Below, piece by piece: positions 24,317 through 32,744 of a DNA stretch of 42,800 nt. Location of the stretch: positions 1 through 42,800 of the forward strand of contig JABSSD010000006.1 of the NCBI GenBank assembly GCA_013214575.1, in the 5' to 3' direction. Origin of the DNA: Paracoccaceae bacterium. GTDB lineage: Bacteria > Pseudomonadota > Alphaproteobacteria > Rhodobacterales > Rhodobacteraceae. The notes beneath the pieces are model-generated. The model had not been told where the DNA came from. It ran no database searches and was given only the letters and a program-made list of their open reading frames with translations. The translations under genes and the position numbers were made by a program. How positions within the stretch are numbered: the stretch's first letter is position 1; every line of letters begins with the position of its first letter.

Positions 24317-25751
24317 TCGTCAGTCCTTTGGCAGCGGATATGCGAGCAAACATAAACGGTTGATCGATATTTACCATGTCCGGGCGGGCAGTTATTATCT
24401 TATCAAATACATCTTCGTCAGCGCCATTATAGGCAATCATCACCGCCAAGCCGGACTTTTGCAGCAAATCAAAGTCCTCCCATGGGTCATTGACGGTATA
24501 TTCAATCAGCGCCGGTGACAAAAAGTCCCTGGTTTCCTGCAGGGTCACAAAATCCTGTCGCCGCACCATGATCCTGGCCTCAGCTGTATAGCCGCGCAGG
24601 TCACGCAGGGTCTCAGTAACAAAGGACCAGAAAAAACACCGGTCCTGCATCCCATGTGCCACAACCCGGTCCCAGACCAGCTTGGCCGGGGCGCTTTTAA
24701 ATTCAATATAGAGCTGGCCGCCATAAAGCCCGGCCAGTTTCAGAACTTCGTCCAGCGTCGGCAGTTTCTCAGCGCTGAAATGCGGCGAGAACCAAGAGCC
24801 GGCATCAAGGCGGCGCAACTCCTCCAGGGTCCTGTCACAGAGGGCTCCGGTGCCATTGGTGGTGCGATCCAGGGTCGGATCATGATGCACCACCAGCTCA
24901 CCATCCGCGGTGATATGCACGTCGATTTCAAAATGGCTAAAGCCGGCAGAAAAGGCGCAGTGCCCGGCCGACAGGGTGTTCTCCGGCGCAATTTTATTGG
25001 CGCCCCGGTGGCAAATGACCTGCGGCTGCCAGTCAGGATGGAAGGTAACCGGGTTCACCAGCTCTGGCCGGTCAGAACAAATGCCAAGCACCGGAAGGCC
25101 GCGCAATTCGGCCATGCGGCTGGGGTCTTCTTCATGCCAAAGCACAACTTTTTTGCCAAGCGCATCACAGCGGGCAAAAAAGGCCTGGTCCAGCAGATCC
25201 TGTGGCCGCTCCATTGCTTCCCAACAGGGGTGGATGATGTCAGCCTCGCCAATGACCGCGAAGGGATCGACACCAACCGGCACCAGAACCGACCGCGGAT
25301 AGGGCGAGTTGGCTGCCTTCAGCGCCGCAACGGCACGGGGATCAAAGGCCGCAAGGATTGCGCGGGTTACCCCCTTGTCCTGCAACATCCGGGAGACGCC
25401 AGCGGCGCAGCCCCAGGCCTTGATATCCGCATAGATGCCAGTGTTGGTTTGCAGCGCCAGATCAATGATCTCGGAAAATGGAACAGCCTCGCCCTCTGGC
25501 AGCGCCTCTCTCAGCTCTGCCTGGGTGACATCTGCCAGTGCACGGCCATCAGCCAGAGTGGCGTCGTGAAAGGCAACAATCACCCCGTCGAGGGTTTGGT
25601 GCAGGTCGACCTCCCACATATCGGCGCCCAGATCTGCCGCGACCTGAAAGGCGCGCAGGGAATTGGCCAGCGCATAGGCGCTGGCCCCACGATGGGCAAT
25701 CGACATTGGCCGGGTTGGCGACAGCCAGGCCTGTGTCATCACGGCGCTCAT
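24306..25751 (-). CDS. Tandem-domain glycerophosphodiester phosphodiesterase (GDPD)
   Basis: A 481-residue protein made of two GDPD TIM-barrel domains; single-domain family members are about 250 residues. Domain 1 (about 15-235) keeps HRGA (20-23), WEVDLH and FHDATL, but reads ALANS where PENT is expected and YADIK in place of the metal-binding IEIK type, so its metal site is incomplete. Domain 2 (about 244-481) is complete: HRGANKIAPENT (His248, Glu257), FEIDVHIT (Glu275, Asp277), VVHHDPTLDRTTNGTG and YIEFK. No signal peptide, so cytoplasmic. Cleaves glycerophosphodiesters to glycerol-3-phosphate plus alcohol. The ATG overlaps the ATPase stop (ATGA). Confidence 0.9.
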   Translation of the reverse strand: MSAVMTQAWLSPTRPMSIAHRGASAYALANSLRAFQVAADLGADMWEVDLHQTLDGVIVAFHDATLADGRALADVTQAELREALPEGEAVPFSEIIDLALQTNTGIYADIKAWGCAAGVSRMLQDKGVTRAILAAFDPRAVAALKAANSPYPRSVLVPVGVDPFAVIGEADIIHPCWEAMERPQDLLDQAFFARCDALGKKVVLWHEEDPSRMAELRGLPVLGICSDRPELVNPVTFHPDWQPQVICHRGANKIAPENTLSAGHCAFSAGFSHFEIDVHITADGELVVHHDPTLDRTTNGTGALCDRTLEELRRLDAGSWFSPHFSAEKLPTLDEVLKLAGLYGGQLYIEFKSAPAKLVWDRVVAHGMQDRCFFWSFVTETLRDLRGYTAEARIMVRRQDFVTLQETRDFLSPALIEYTVNDPWEDFDLLQKSGLAVMIAYNGADEDVFDKIITARPDMVNIDQPFMFARISAAKGLTIDR

Positions 25752-26797
25752 AGGCGTGCGCCTTGTAGGTCAAAGGTCAGGACATTCTCTGAGGACACCC
25801 CCCAGGACACGGTCTCGCCCAGTTTCAGACGGGTGCCTGCAGGTTGAATGGAGCGGATTACAACCCCGTTTTCCAGGGTGACATTATACAGATCTTCACG
25901 GCCCTGATTTTCCACAAAGCTAATTTTGCCCTGCACATCGCGGCCAAACTGGGGGCCAAAATGTTCCGGCCGGATGCCCAGTTGAAGCGCGCCTCCGACG
26001 CGGAACTTCAAGCCGGGTGCAACCGCAACACGGTTATTGCCAAAGCCAAAATCGTCACCCTGAACCTGCGCCTTTACAAAAGAGATCGGCGGGTTGCCGA
26101 GGAAACCGGCCACAAAGACATTTGACGGGTTGTTATACATCTCGGAGGGTTCCGAAAGCTGCACAATCTTGCCGTCCTTCATCAGTGCAATGCGATCACA
26201 CATCGACATCGCCTCGACCTGATCATGGGTCACCAGGATCGCGGTGATCCCGGTCTCCAGCTGAATGCGGCGGATCTCGGAGCGCATCTCCAGCCGCAGT
26301 TTTGCATCCAGGTTGGCCAGCGGTTCATCCAGCAACAAAACATCGGGCTTGCGGACCAGGGCCCGCGCCAAAGCCACTCGTTGCTGCTGGCCACCGGACA
26401 GCTGGGCCGGCCTGCGGTCCAGTAATTCGGGAATATGGACCAGTTCGGCAATCTCCTTGACCTTCCGGGCAATGGTGGTGCTGTCCAGTTTCTGCACCCT
26501 CAAAGGAAAGGCGATATTGTCGCGGATATCCATATGCGGATACAGCGCGTAGTTTTGAAACACCACACCGACATTGCGCTGTTGGGATGGCAGGTTCGAC
26601 ACCTCGCGGTCACCAAAATGCAGGGTGCCGCCATTCATCCGGTGAATGCCACAGATGGTGAACAGCGTGGTGGATTTGCCGCAGCCCGAAGGCCCCAGCA
26701 GCGCCATCATCTCACCGTCGTTCACGGTCAGATCCATACCGTCAATCACGGTGGTGCTGTCAAAGGTCTTGGTGAAGTTTTTAAGCTTTAGTTGCAT
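25748..26797 (-). CDS. ABC transporter ATP-binding protein (UgpC/MsmK type)
   Basis: A 349-residue ATPase of the carbohydrate/glycerol-phosphate importer class. Walker A GPSGCGKST, Q-loop FQNYALYPHM, signature LSGGQQQRVALARAL, Walker B VLLLDEPLANLD, switch His LVTHDQVEAM, then a C-terminal TOBE region (LQLGIRPEHFG). Start and stop both overlap neighbours by 4 nt (ATGA). Drives the two permeases encoded upstream. Confidence 0.94.
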   Translation of the reverse strand: MQLKLKNFTKTFDSTTVIDGMDLTVNDGEMMALLGPSGCGKSTTLFTICGIHRMNGGTLHFGDREVSNLPSQQRNVGVVFQNYALYPHMDIRDNIAFPLRVQKLDSTTIARKVKEIAELVHIPELLDRRPAQLSGGQQQRVALARALVRKPDVLLLDEPLANLDAKLRLEMRSEIRRIQLETGITAILVTHDQVEAMSMCDRIALMKDGKIVQLSEPSEMYNNPSNVFVAGFLGNPPISFVKAQVQGDDFGFGNNRVAVAPGLKFRVGGALQLGIRPEHFGPQFGRDVQGKISFVENQGREDLYNVTLENGVVIRSIQPAGTRLKLGETVSWGVSSENVLTFDLQGARL

Positions 26798-27624
26798 CAG
26801 CCTTTCGAGCCCCCGCCGTAGATATTCATGAGTTTTTTCTGGAACACCAGATAGATCAGGATCACCGGGACGGCATAGAACAGCCCCACCGATTTAAAGA
26901 GGTTAAAGTCGACCTCCAGACTGTCATCGAGCAGGAAGTAAGCCAGATAGGTGGACAGAACCTGGGAATCGCTGCCCGGTGCCAAAACCAGCGGCAGGAG
27001 GAATTCGCTCCACCCCGACAGGAAGGAAAAGATCAGCAGTGCTGCCAGACCCGGCTGCACCTGCGGCAGCACCAGTTTGTGCCAGACCATGAAGCGGCTG
27101 GCGCCATCCTGAACCCCGGCCATTTCGATTTCCCAGGGCACGGTGTCGTAGAACCCCTTCATGATCCAGATGCCAAAGGGCAGTTCCAGCGCGGTTTTGA
27201 CAATGATCACCCCAATCAGCGTGTCAAACAGGCCCAGCCATTGCAGGATCAGAAAGATCGCGATGATCAGGGTGATGGTGGGAAAGGCATGCAGGATGAT
27301 GATCCCGGACAGAAAGAACCGCCGTGCCGGGAAATCAAGCCGCGACAGCGCGTAGGCAGCGGTCACGGAGATACTGGTCACGATCAGCGCCGTGGTCGAG
27401 GCAAAGATAAAGGTGTTCACCGTGGCCACCCAGACCGATCCCCGGCCCACATCAGGTGACCAGAGAAACCGCCAGTGTTCGGTGGTGAACTCGTTTGGCA
27501 CCAGGCTGCCCGGTTCGGTGTTGGTGAAAGTATCCACCAGGGTGAAGACATACATGATGACCAGCGGCAGCGACACAATGGTCAGCAGCGCGATCACCGG
27601 CATGGAGCGAAAATTGGCAGTCAT
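26797..27624 (-). CDS. ABC sugar/glycerophosphodiester permease (UgpE family)
   Basis: About 275 residues. The ATG at 27622-27624 (MTANFRSMPVIALL) follows the upstream permease by 10 nt with an AGGGGC-like RBS; a longer in-frame opening is only the shadow of that gene. Six helices. EAA loop EIEMAGVQDGASRFMVWHKLVLPQVQPG is canonical. Its GIWIMKGFYDTVP precedes that loop as in UgpE/MalG proteins. Stop overlaps the ATPase start. Confidence 0.93.
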   Translation of the reverse strand: MTANFRSMPVIALLTIVSLPLVIMYVFTLVDTFTNTEPGSLVPNEFTTEHWRFLWSPDVGRGSVWVATVNTFIFASTTALIVTSISVTAAYALSRLDFPARRFFLSGIIILHAFPTITLIIAIFLILQWLGLFDTLIGVIIVKTALELPFGIWIMKGFYDTVPWEIEMAGVQDGASRFMVWHKLVLPQVQPGLAALLIFSFLSGWSEFLLPLVLAPGSDSQVLSTYLAYFLLDDSLEVDFNLFKSVGLFYAVPVILIYLVFQKKLMNIYGGGSKG

Positions 27625-27634
27625 ATCAGGGCCC

Positions 27635-28951
27635 CTATTGCTCGATACGCGGCTTGGAAACCAGCTCGCGGAAGTTGAAGAAACGCAGGTACAGCAGGCT
27701 GGTGACAATACCGATAACCACCAGAACCAGCGCATAGGCGGCGCCCAGCCCGTATTGCAGATTACCGCCATAATTGTTCAGCGCGGTGTGATAGGCGGCC
27801 AGCGCCCAGACCTCGGTGGTGCCCCCCGGTCCGCCATCGGTGGCCAGCAGGATGTATTCAAACGAGGTCAGCAGCGACAGCGTCTGGTAGGAGGAGGTGA
27901 ACAGGATCGGCCAGCGCAGCTGTGGCAGGATGATATAGCGCACCTGCTGCCAGCGGTTGGCGCCATCCACCTCGGAGGCGTGCAGCATCGACGCCGGGAT
28001 TGCCTTTATCGCCGACGAGAACAGGATCATGCCCAGCGAGGCCCCCACAAAGCCGTTGATCAGGATCACCACAACCCAGGCATTGGTGCCGGTGTCCAGC
28101 ATCCAGTTGCGCGGTGCCACACCAAAATAGCCCGCAAGGGTTGAGATAATGCCGGTATCCCAGGTCAGCCAGTACCACATCAGCACATAGAGCACCGGCG
28201 GCAATACCCGCGGCAGGAACCAGATGGTGCGGAAGGTGGCGGCCACTCGCGGCGACAGGTAAAATGTCGAGATCGCCAGAAACAGGCCAAATCCAACGTT
28301 GAACGCCAGGGTGAACGACACATAGATCGCGGTGTTCATCGCATAGCGCCAAGACGATGACAGGCTGGCCAGCAGCTCGATGTTCTTGGTGGTCCAGATC
28401 CAGCCGGTATAGGCCTCGTCCACCAATGTGTCATGGTCAGCGGCTTCAATGCCAGAGGTCATCAGCGCGGCGCGAAACGCCTCTTCGGTGTCAAACCTCT
28501 GATCCATCACGCTGGAGGTAAACAGCTCGGCCGCCAGCTTGCGGTCACGGGTAGAGCGGATGCGGTGCTGGCGCAGATCCTTGAGCGCCCGTTCCATGTC
28601 ACGACGCGAGGTGAATAAATCCCCCTCGTGCAGCTTGCGGAACTCATCGGCGGTTGCCGGGCCCTGGGCCTCGGCCAGACGGGCCAGCCCGGCGTCATCG
28701 ACGCGGTAGCCGGCATTTTCCAGCGCATCCAGCGTTGCCGCACTGGCCTTGGTATTGGCCAGGCTGCGCAGGTCGCTTTGGCTAAGCAGGTAGTCGCCGC
28801 CGGTGATGCCGGTCGAGGTCGACATATTGGTAAAGGCAAAGAACGCCGTCATTATTACCGGGGCGAGGAAAAACAACACCACAACGATCATGGCAGGGGC
28901 AAGAAAGCCCAGGCCAAGCCAGTTGAAACGGGGTTTGGATATGCGGGACAT
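27635..28951 (-). CDS. ABC permease (UgpA family) with large extra loop
   Basis: A 438-residue permease; UgpA-type proteins are usually near 290-300. ATG at 28949-28951 with GGAG 7 nt upstream. The first helix (about 12-40) is followed by about 140 mostly hydrophilic, helix-prone residues (LRSLANTKASAATLDALENA, then RRDMERALKDLRQHRIRSTR) before TTKNIELL, which aligns with the usual loop before helix 2. The remaining helices and the EAA segment (ASEVDGANRWQQVRYIILPQ) are normal. The inserted domain should face the periplasm, as the MalF P2 loop does, and may contact the binding protein (inference). Confidence 0.92.
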   Translation of the reverse strand: MSRISKPRFNWLGLGFLAPAMIVVVLFFLAPVIMTAFFAFTNMSTSTGITGGDYLLSQSDLRSLANTKASAATLDALENAGYRVDDAGLARLAEAQGPATADEFRKLHEGDLFTSRRDMERALKDLRQHRIRSTRDRKLAAELFTSSVMDQRFDTEEAFRAALMTSGIEAADHDTLVDEAYTGWIWTTKNIELLASLSSSWRYAMNTAIYVSFTLAFNVGFGLFLAISTFYLSPRVAATFRTIWFLPRVLPPVLYVLMWYWLTWDTGIISTLAGYFGVAPRNWMLDTGTNAWVVVILINGFVGASLGMILFSSAIKAIPASMLHASEVDGANRWQQVRYIILPQLRWPILFTSSYQTLSLLTSFEYILLATDGGPGGTTEVWALAAYHTALNNYGGNLQYGLGAAYALVLVVIGIVTSLLYLRFFNFRELVSKPRIEQ

Positions 28952-28972
28952 AGGGGACTCCGAAGCGGTAAA

Positions 28973-29000
28973 TCCTGGGGGGCGCAACCGCCCCCCAGGA
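28973..29000 (-). other. GC-rich stem-loop between SBP and permease genes
   Basis: A perfect 12-bp stem (TCCTGGGGGGCG / CGCCCCCCAGGA) with a 4-nt loop, 16 nt after the SBP stop and 21 nt before the permease ATG. No U-tract. Likely limits 3' decay of the SBP mRNA or transcription into the permease genes. Confidence 0.7.
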
Positions 29001-29016
29001 CAAAGTCAGGCAGGGT

Positions 29017-30369
29017 TTAGCGAACGATCAGCTCGTCCCCCAGTTTGGCGCGCAGCTCCGTCTCCAGATCTGCAACCGCATCTGCGGCGGATTGGGCGCC
29101 GGTCCAGGACGCTTCGAGCCCCTTGAACATGGCCTCGGAATAGGCGCCATAGCTCAGGTGGTTGGGCTGCGCGTTGGCAGTGCTCAGCAGACGCTCGGTG
29201 GCCTCAGAGGCCCATTGGTCGCCAGCATAAAGTTCAATGTTGGACTGCTGTTTGCCAATGCCCAGGTGGGCGGATTTAATCGCGTGCAATGAATTCAGCC
29301 GTGGCCCGGAGGCGATTTTGATTAGCTGTGCGGCGATTTCTTCGTCCTGATCATCCGCCTGATTGGTGACCAGATAGACCAGCGGATGGGTCACGGTATT
29401 GGCGCGGCCATTGGCATCCCCCGACGGGATCAGCGAGAATTCAATAGTGCCAAAGAAGTCATCGTTGCCCTCTTTGCCGGTATAGCGCGCATAGTGCCAG
29501 GTGCCGCCGTGCCAGGTTGCGGCCTTGCCGTTGGCAACCTCGTTATACCACTGGCCCCAATCGGTGCCGAGATGGTTTTTACGGGTGATCCCGGCTTCGA
29601 CTGCGTCAACGAAGAACTGATAGAATTCCTGCATCGATTGCTTGTCCAGCACCAACTTGTTGGTTTCCGGATCTTGCAGCATGCCGCCAAAGGATTGGTA
29701 AAACTGGGCGTAGTCCGGACCATTGGACGGGCGCGGATAGAAACCATATCCTTTTTCGACCAGCCCCAGATCAACCGCCTTGGTGGCGTCTTCCAGCACG
29801 TTTTGCAGGGTGTAATCGCCGGCGGCCACACGCTCGGGCAGCGCTGCAATCTCAGCGTCGGAATAGCCGATGCCGCGCATGGTGTCTTTCCAGAAGAAGA
29901 ACGGACGGCTCTCGGCATCCTGTGGAATGCCCCACTGAATACCGTTATACGCAGCGATTTCCAGCAAATTGGGGTAGATGTCGTTCAGCGGGAAGGTATC
30001 AAAATCAAGATAATCTTCGACCGGAACAATATAGCCCGCCTGGCTCCAGGGTGCGATGTCCAGATGGCTGGAAACAACGATACTGGGCGCGGTGCCAGCC
30101 TCGGCCGCCAGGGTGACGCCCTGTTTGAACTCCTCCCAACCGCCAAAATCGCGACGGCCTTCGACAGTGATATTCAGCTCTTCGCCCATGATCGCATATT
30201 CAGCCGACAAAATTTCAGCCGCGGTCTTGATGTTATCAATGCGAAAGGCGTCGGCGTCGCTGGAGCCACCGGCCCAGACCGTGATGGTTAGATCTTTGGC
30301 AGCCGCCGGTAAGGCAATTGCCGAAAGCCCCGCCAAAAGCGCGGTTGTTCCAAGAGTGAGATGTTTCAT
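29017..30369 (-). CDS. ABC extracellular solute-binding protein (UgpB-like, SBP_bac_1)
   Basis: A 450-residue secreted protein with signal peptide MKHLTLGTTALLAGLSAIALPAAA, mature KDLTITVWAGG. Family features: GTAPSIVVSSHLDIAPWSQAGYIVPVEDYL, YNGIQWGIPQDAESRPFFFWKD and a C-terminal lobe with NGKAATWHGGTWH. First gene of the seven-gene operon (SBP, two permeases, ATPase, GDPD, LacI, IMPase). RBS AGAGGA 7 nt before the ATG. The enzyme partners point to a glycerophosphodiester or phosphorylated polyol as ligand (inference); the sequence alone would also allow a sugar. Confidence 0.93.
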   Translation of the reverse strand: MKHLTLGTTALLAGLSAIALPAAAKDLTITVWAGGSSDADAFRIDNIKTAAEILSAEYAIMGEELNITVEGRRDFGGWEEFKQGVTLAAEAGTAPSIVVSSHLDIAPWSQAGYIVPVEDYLDFDTFPLNDIYPNLLEIAAYNGIQWGIPQDAESRPFFFWKDTMRGIGYSDAEIAALPERVAAGDYTLQNVLEDATKAVDLGLVEKGYGFYPRPSNGPDYAQFYQSFGGMLQDPETNKLVLDKQSMQEFYQFFVDAVEAGITRKNHLGTDWGQWYNEVANGKAATWHGGTWHYARYTGKEGNDDFFGTIEFSLIPSGDANGRANTVTHPLVYLVTNQADDQDEEIAAQLIKIASGPRLNSLHAIKSAHLGIGKQQSNIELYAGDQWASEATERLLSTANAQPNHLSYGAYSEAMFKGLEASWTGAQSAADAVADLETELRAKLGDELIVR

Positions 30370-30414
30370 TTTCAGTCCTCTGGTTGGTCAATTCTGCGGC
30401 TGTCCAAAAGGTCA

Positions 30415-30426
30415 GCACACGTGTGC
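30415..30426. promoter_or_regulatory. LacI-type operator O1, perfect 12-bp palindrome
   Basis: GCACACGTGTGC, a perfect dyad with the central CG step typical of LacI-family operators, lies 46 nt upstream of the SBP ATG. An identical copy is centred 167 bp further upstream. The operon encodes one LacI regulator. Confidence 0.7.
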
Positions 30427-30581
30427 AGTTGTGCATTCTTTTTGTGTCAGTTTTATAATTCTGGAGAGATGTCGGAGAAAAAATACCGTCATCGCCAATC
30501 CAATTGCTACGCAATATCGTGATGCCTTCCCCATCAACGCCAAGTCTAACGACACAGGTCAGTGCCTGTCTGCCGCAGACT

Positions 30582-30593
30582 GCACACGTGTGC
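30582..30593. promoter_or_regulatory. LacI-type operator O2, identical palindrome
   Basis: A second exact GCACACGTGTGC, about 213 nt upstream of the SBP start. The 167-bp centre spacing is close to 16 helical turns, suitable for repression by looping. The rest of the 30370-30783 gap holds the operon's promoter (an AT-rich TTATAAAAC on the minus strand near 30455) and a hairpin at 30748-30769; no gene was seen. Confidence 0.68.
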
Positions 30594-30747
30594 GGTCGCT
30601 GTCAAATCCTAAAATGCAACCGCCTGATTTACCGGAGAACTGGCAAAGGTGCGTTTGGAGCACAGAGCACCGGCACAGAGGACTGGCAGGGCATCAGTAC
30701 AGGGCGCACCAATCGGTAAACGCCACAGCAATGATCAGAGACCCGTC

Positions 30748-30769
30748 TCGCCCCCAGACAAGGGGGCGA
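30748..30769 (-). terminator. Hairpin after the dehydratase gene, possible terminator
   Basis: An 8-bp perfect stem (TCGCCCCC / GGGGGCGA, 6-nt loop) begins 15 nt past the dehydratase stop. No U-tract follows, so intrinsic termination is uncertain. Confidence 0.4.
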
Positions 30770-30783
30770 CCGGTCCAGCCTCG

Positions 30784-31749
30784 TTACGCCAGGATTTCAC
30801 TCATTCGCGCCTTGTCGTAATTGCCTCCGCACAGCAGAACGACATTGACCTTACCGGCATATTTGCCCGGCTCCGTCAGCAGCGGCGCCAGGGCAAGGGC
30901 TGCGGCGCCCTCAACAATCATGTTTTCGGTCCAGGCCAGAACACGCAAGGCCTCGGCGATGTGAGTTTCGTCGATATGCACGATCTCGTCGATAACCTCA
31001 GCCGCCAGCGGCAGGGTCAAAGAATTCTCATCGACACCCCCAGCCACACCATCCGCCAGGGTCTCCAGATGCTCTGTCTCGACAATCTTGCCCGCCTTGA
31101 TCGAGGCCGCCAGGGCTGCGGTATGGGTAGCACTCACCCCAATGATCCGCGTGTCAGGCGACATGGATTTAAGAACGGAACCGATCCCCGAGATCAATCC
31201 GCCGCCACCCATGGAGATAAAGAGATTGTCAATCCGCGGCAGTTGTTCGAGAAGTTCCAGCCCGATGGTCCCCTGCCCTGCGATCACCTCAGCGTCATTG
31301 TAGGGCGAAACATAGGTGTGGCCTTCAGACTCGGCCAGTGACTTTGCGTGCACTTCGGCAAGCGAGGAATCCGCGCCGGCGATCACGACACGGGTGCCAA
31401 AGGCCTCAATTGCTTGCCGTTTCTGATCAATCACGTTTTCCGGCAGAACAACGGTCAACCTGTGGCCTGTTCTCTGGGCGGCCAGCGAACAGGCAATGCC
31501 GTGGTTTCCGGACGAGGCGGTGATAACCGGGCGATCAATCGGCAAGCTGCCAAGCTTGGCCGATGCCCCACGAAACTTGAAAGATCCGGTGAACTGAAAG
31601 TTCTCGGTCTTGTAGTGGATCTCGGTTCCGCCGGACAAAGTCATCCGGGACGGCAGCACCTCGGTTTTTCTGACCAGATCGGCAATGCGGCGGCGTGATA
31701 TGGCAGAGCGGCAGGCGGAGCGCAGAACGCCTTCGGATGGGGCTGTCAT
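30784..31749 (-). CDS. PLP-dependent threonine/serine dehydratase-like enzyme (EutB/BhcB-like)
   Basis: A 321-residue fold-type II PLP enzyme. PLP Lys at about 58 in TGSFKFRGA, phosphate contact ASSGNHGIA, Gly-rich MGGGGLISG, and C-terminal VVLLCGGNYD. Length fits threonine dehydratase-like catabolic enzymes without an ACT domain: serine racemase, hydroxyaspartate dehydratase (BhcB) or EutB types. The ATG overlaps the stop of an OCD-family gene. That pair is known from ectoine use (EutB/EutC) and the beta-hydroxyaspartate cycle (BhcB/BhcD). The other key genes of those pathways are missing here, so the substrate, probably a beta-hydroxy amino acid, is open. Confidence 0.9.
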   Translation of the reverse strand: MTAPSEGVLRSACRSAISRRRIADLVRKTEVLPSRMTLSGGTEIHYKTENFQFTGSFKFRGASAKLGSLPIDRPVITASSGNHGIACSLAAQRTGHRLTVVLPENVIDQKRQAIEAFGTRVVIAGADSSLAEVHAKSLAESEGHTYVSPYNDAEVIAGQGTIGLELLEQLPRIDNLFISMGGGGLISGIGSVLKSMSPDTRIIGVSATHTAALAASIKAGKIVETEHLETLADGVAGGVDENSLTLPLAAEVIDEIVHIDETHIAEALRVLAWTENMIVEGAAALALAPLLTEPGKYAGKVNVVLLCGGNYDKARMSEILA

Positions 31750-32726
31750 GTGAGAATATCCTCTTTTGCTTTGATCATTTGCGCGGCGCGATACACTGAC
31801 AATGAAACGGCAGCGTCCTGCACCGCCAGACCGGTCAGATCCGCTATGGTCAGCTGGGTGTCGCTGGTGCGCCCCGGATGAGCGCCGGATAGAATATCGC
31901 CGATTGAAATCACCTCATCCACCGCAAGCCCTGCCGCCGCAGCTGCGGTCTGGAACTCGCCATGGGCGAGCGATTGTGCGGCCAGGTCGCAGACACAGAG
32001 GTCAGCCCGCAGGACCAGCGGCAACTCCAGCTCCTGCTTGCCCGGGCAATCGGCGCCGACCGCAGTGATATGGGTGCCCGCGCGGATCCAGCTGGCCTGC
32101 AGCAGCGGAGATTTGGCCGGGGTGGTGGTAATGATGACATCCGCCTGACCGCAGGCCTGCTGCAGATCACATGCCGCATTTGCGTCTATCCCATCGGACC
32201 GTAAATCCTGGGCCGTTTGCTCGGCCTGCTCAGGATTGCGGGCCCAGATAGCAAAGGCAATGGGCCGATTCTCCGCCAGATGCATCAGGCAGCGCGCCTG
32301 ATGCCGGGCCTGCAGGCCACCGCCGACGATCAGCACCTTGCGGAAATCAGCCCGCGCCAGCGCCAAAGTGGTCAGCGCCCCGCCCAGCCCGGTCCGAATA
32401 TCGGTCAGCCAGCCGCCATCGTTGAGAAACGCCAGCGGCTGGCCTGTCTTAGCGCAGAACAACATATTCATGCCATTTGAGCTCGCCAATCCCTGGGCCG
32501 GGTTATTGTAAAAACCGGTTGCGATCTTGACCACAAAGCCTTCGGTTCCCTCAATATATCCGGATTTCACATGGCAGTCGCCATTGGCCTCCGGGAAGCC
32601 AAGGTAGGTGACATCGGGAACCTGCACCCGCTGTTGCGCCTGTGCTATATAGGCTTGGCGTATCGCCGCAGCCCCAGCAGACAGGTCAAACAGGCTTTGG
32701 ATCTCGGATTTCTGTAACTCCAGCAC
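31746..32726 (-). CDS. Ornithine cyclodeaminase / mu-crystallin family enzyme (EutC/BhcD-like)
   Basis: About 326 residues from GTG at 32724-32726, chosen because GAGGGG lies about 4 nt before it; a TTG at 32736-32738 is in frame but lies upstream of that RBS. Rossmann motif VLIVGGGLQARHQ. OCD-family text includes VKIATGFYNNP, LNDGGWLTDIRTG and ITAVGADCPGKQELE. Such enzymes are NAD(P)-dependent imine reductases or cyclodeaminases. Coupled by ATGA to the dehydratase gene, so it may reduce the imine the dehydratase makes, as BhcD reduces iminosuccinate (inference). Confidence 0.88.
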   Translation of the reverse strand: MLELQKSEIQSLFDLSAGAAAIRQAYIAQAQQRVQVPDVTYLGFPEANGDCHVKSGYIEGTEGFVVKIATGFYNNPAQGLASSNGMNMLFCAKTGQPLAFLNDGGWLTDIRTGLGGALTTLALARADFRKVLIVGGGLQARHQARCLMHLAENRPIAFAIWARNPEQAEQTAQDLRSDGIDANAACDLQQACGQADVIITTTPAKSPLLQASWIRAGTHITAVGADCPGKQELELPLVLRADLCVCDLAAQSLAHGEFQTAAAAAGLAVDEVISIGDILSGAHPGRTSDTQLTIADLTGLAVQDAAVSLSVYRAAQMIKAKEDILT

Positions 32727-32744
32727 ATTGCCCCTCAATGCTTG

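Noticed and set aside
30415-30593. The two palindromes as a CRISPR-like or short repeat array
   Set aside because: Only two copies exist, there is no regular spacer array and no cas genes. The dyad form fits a LacI operator.
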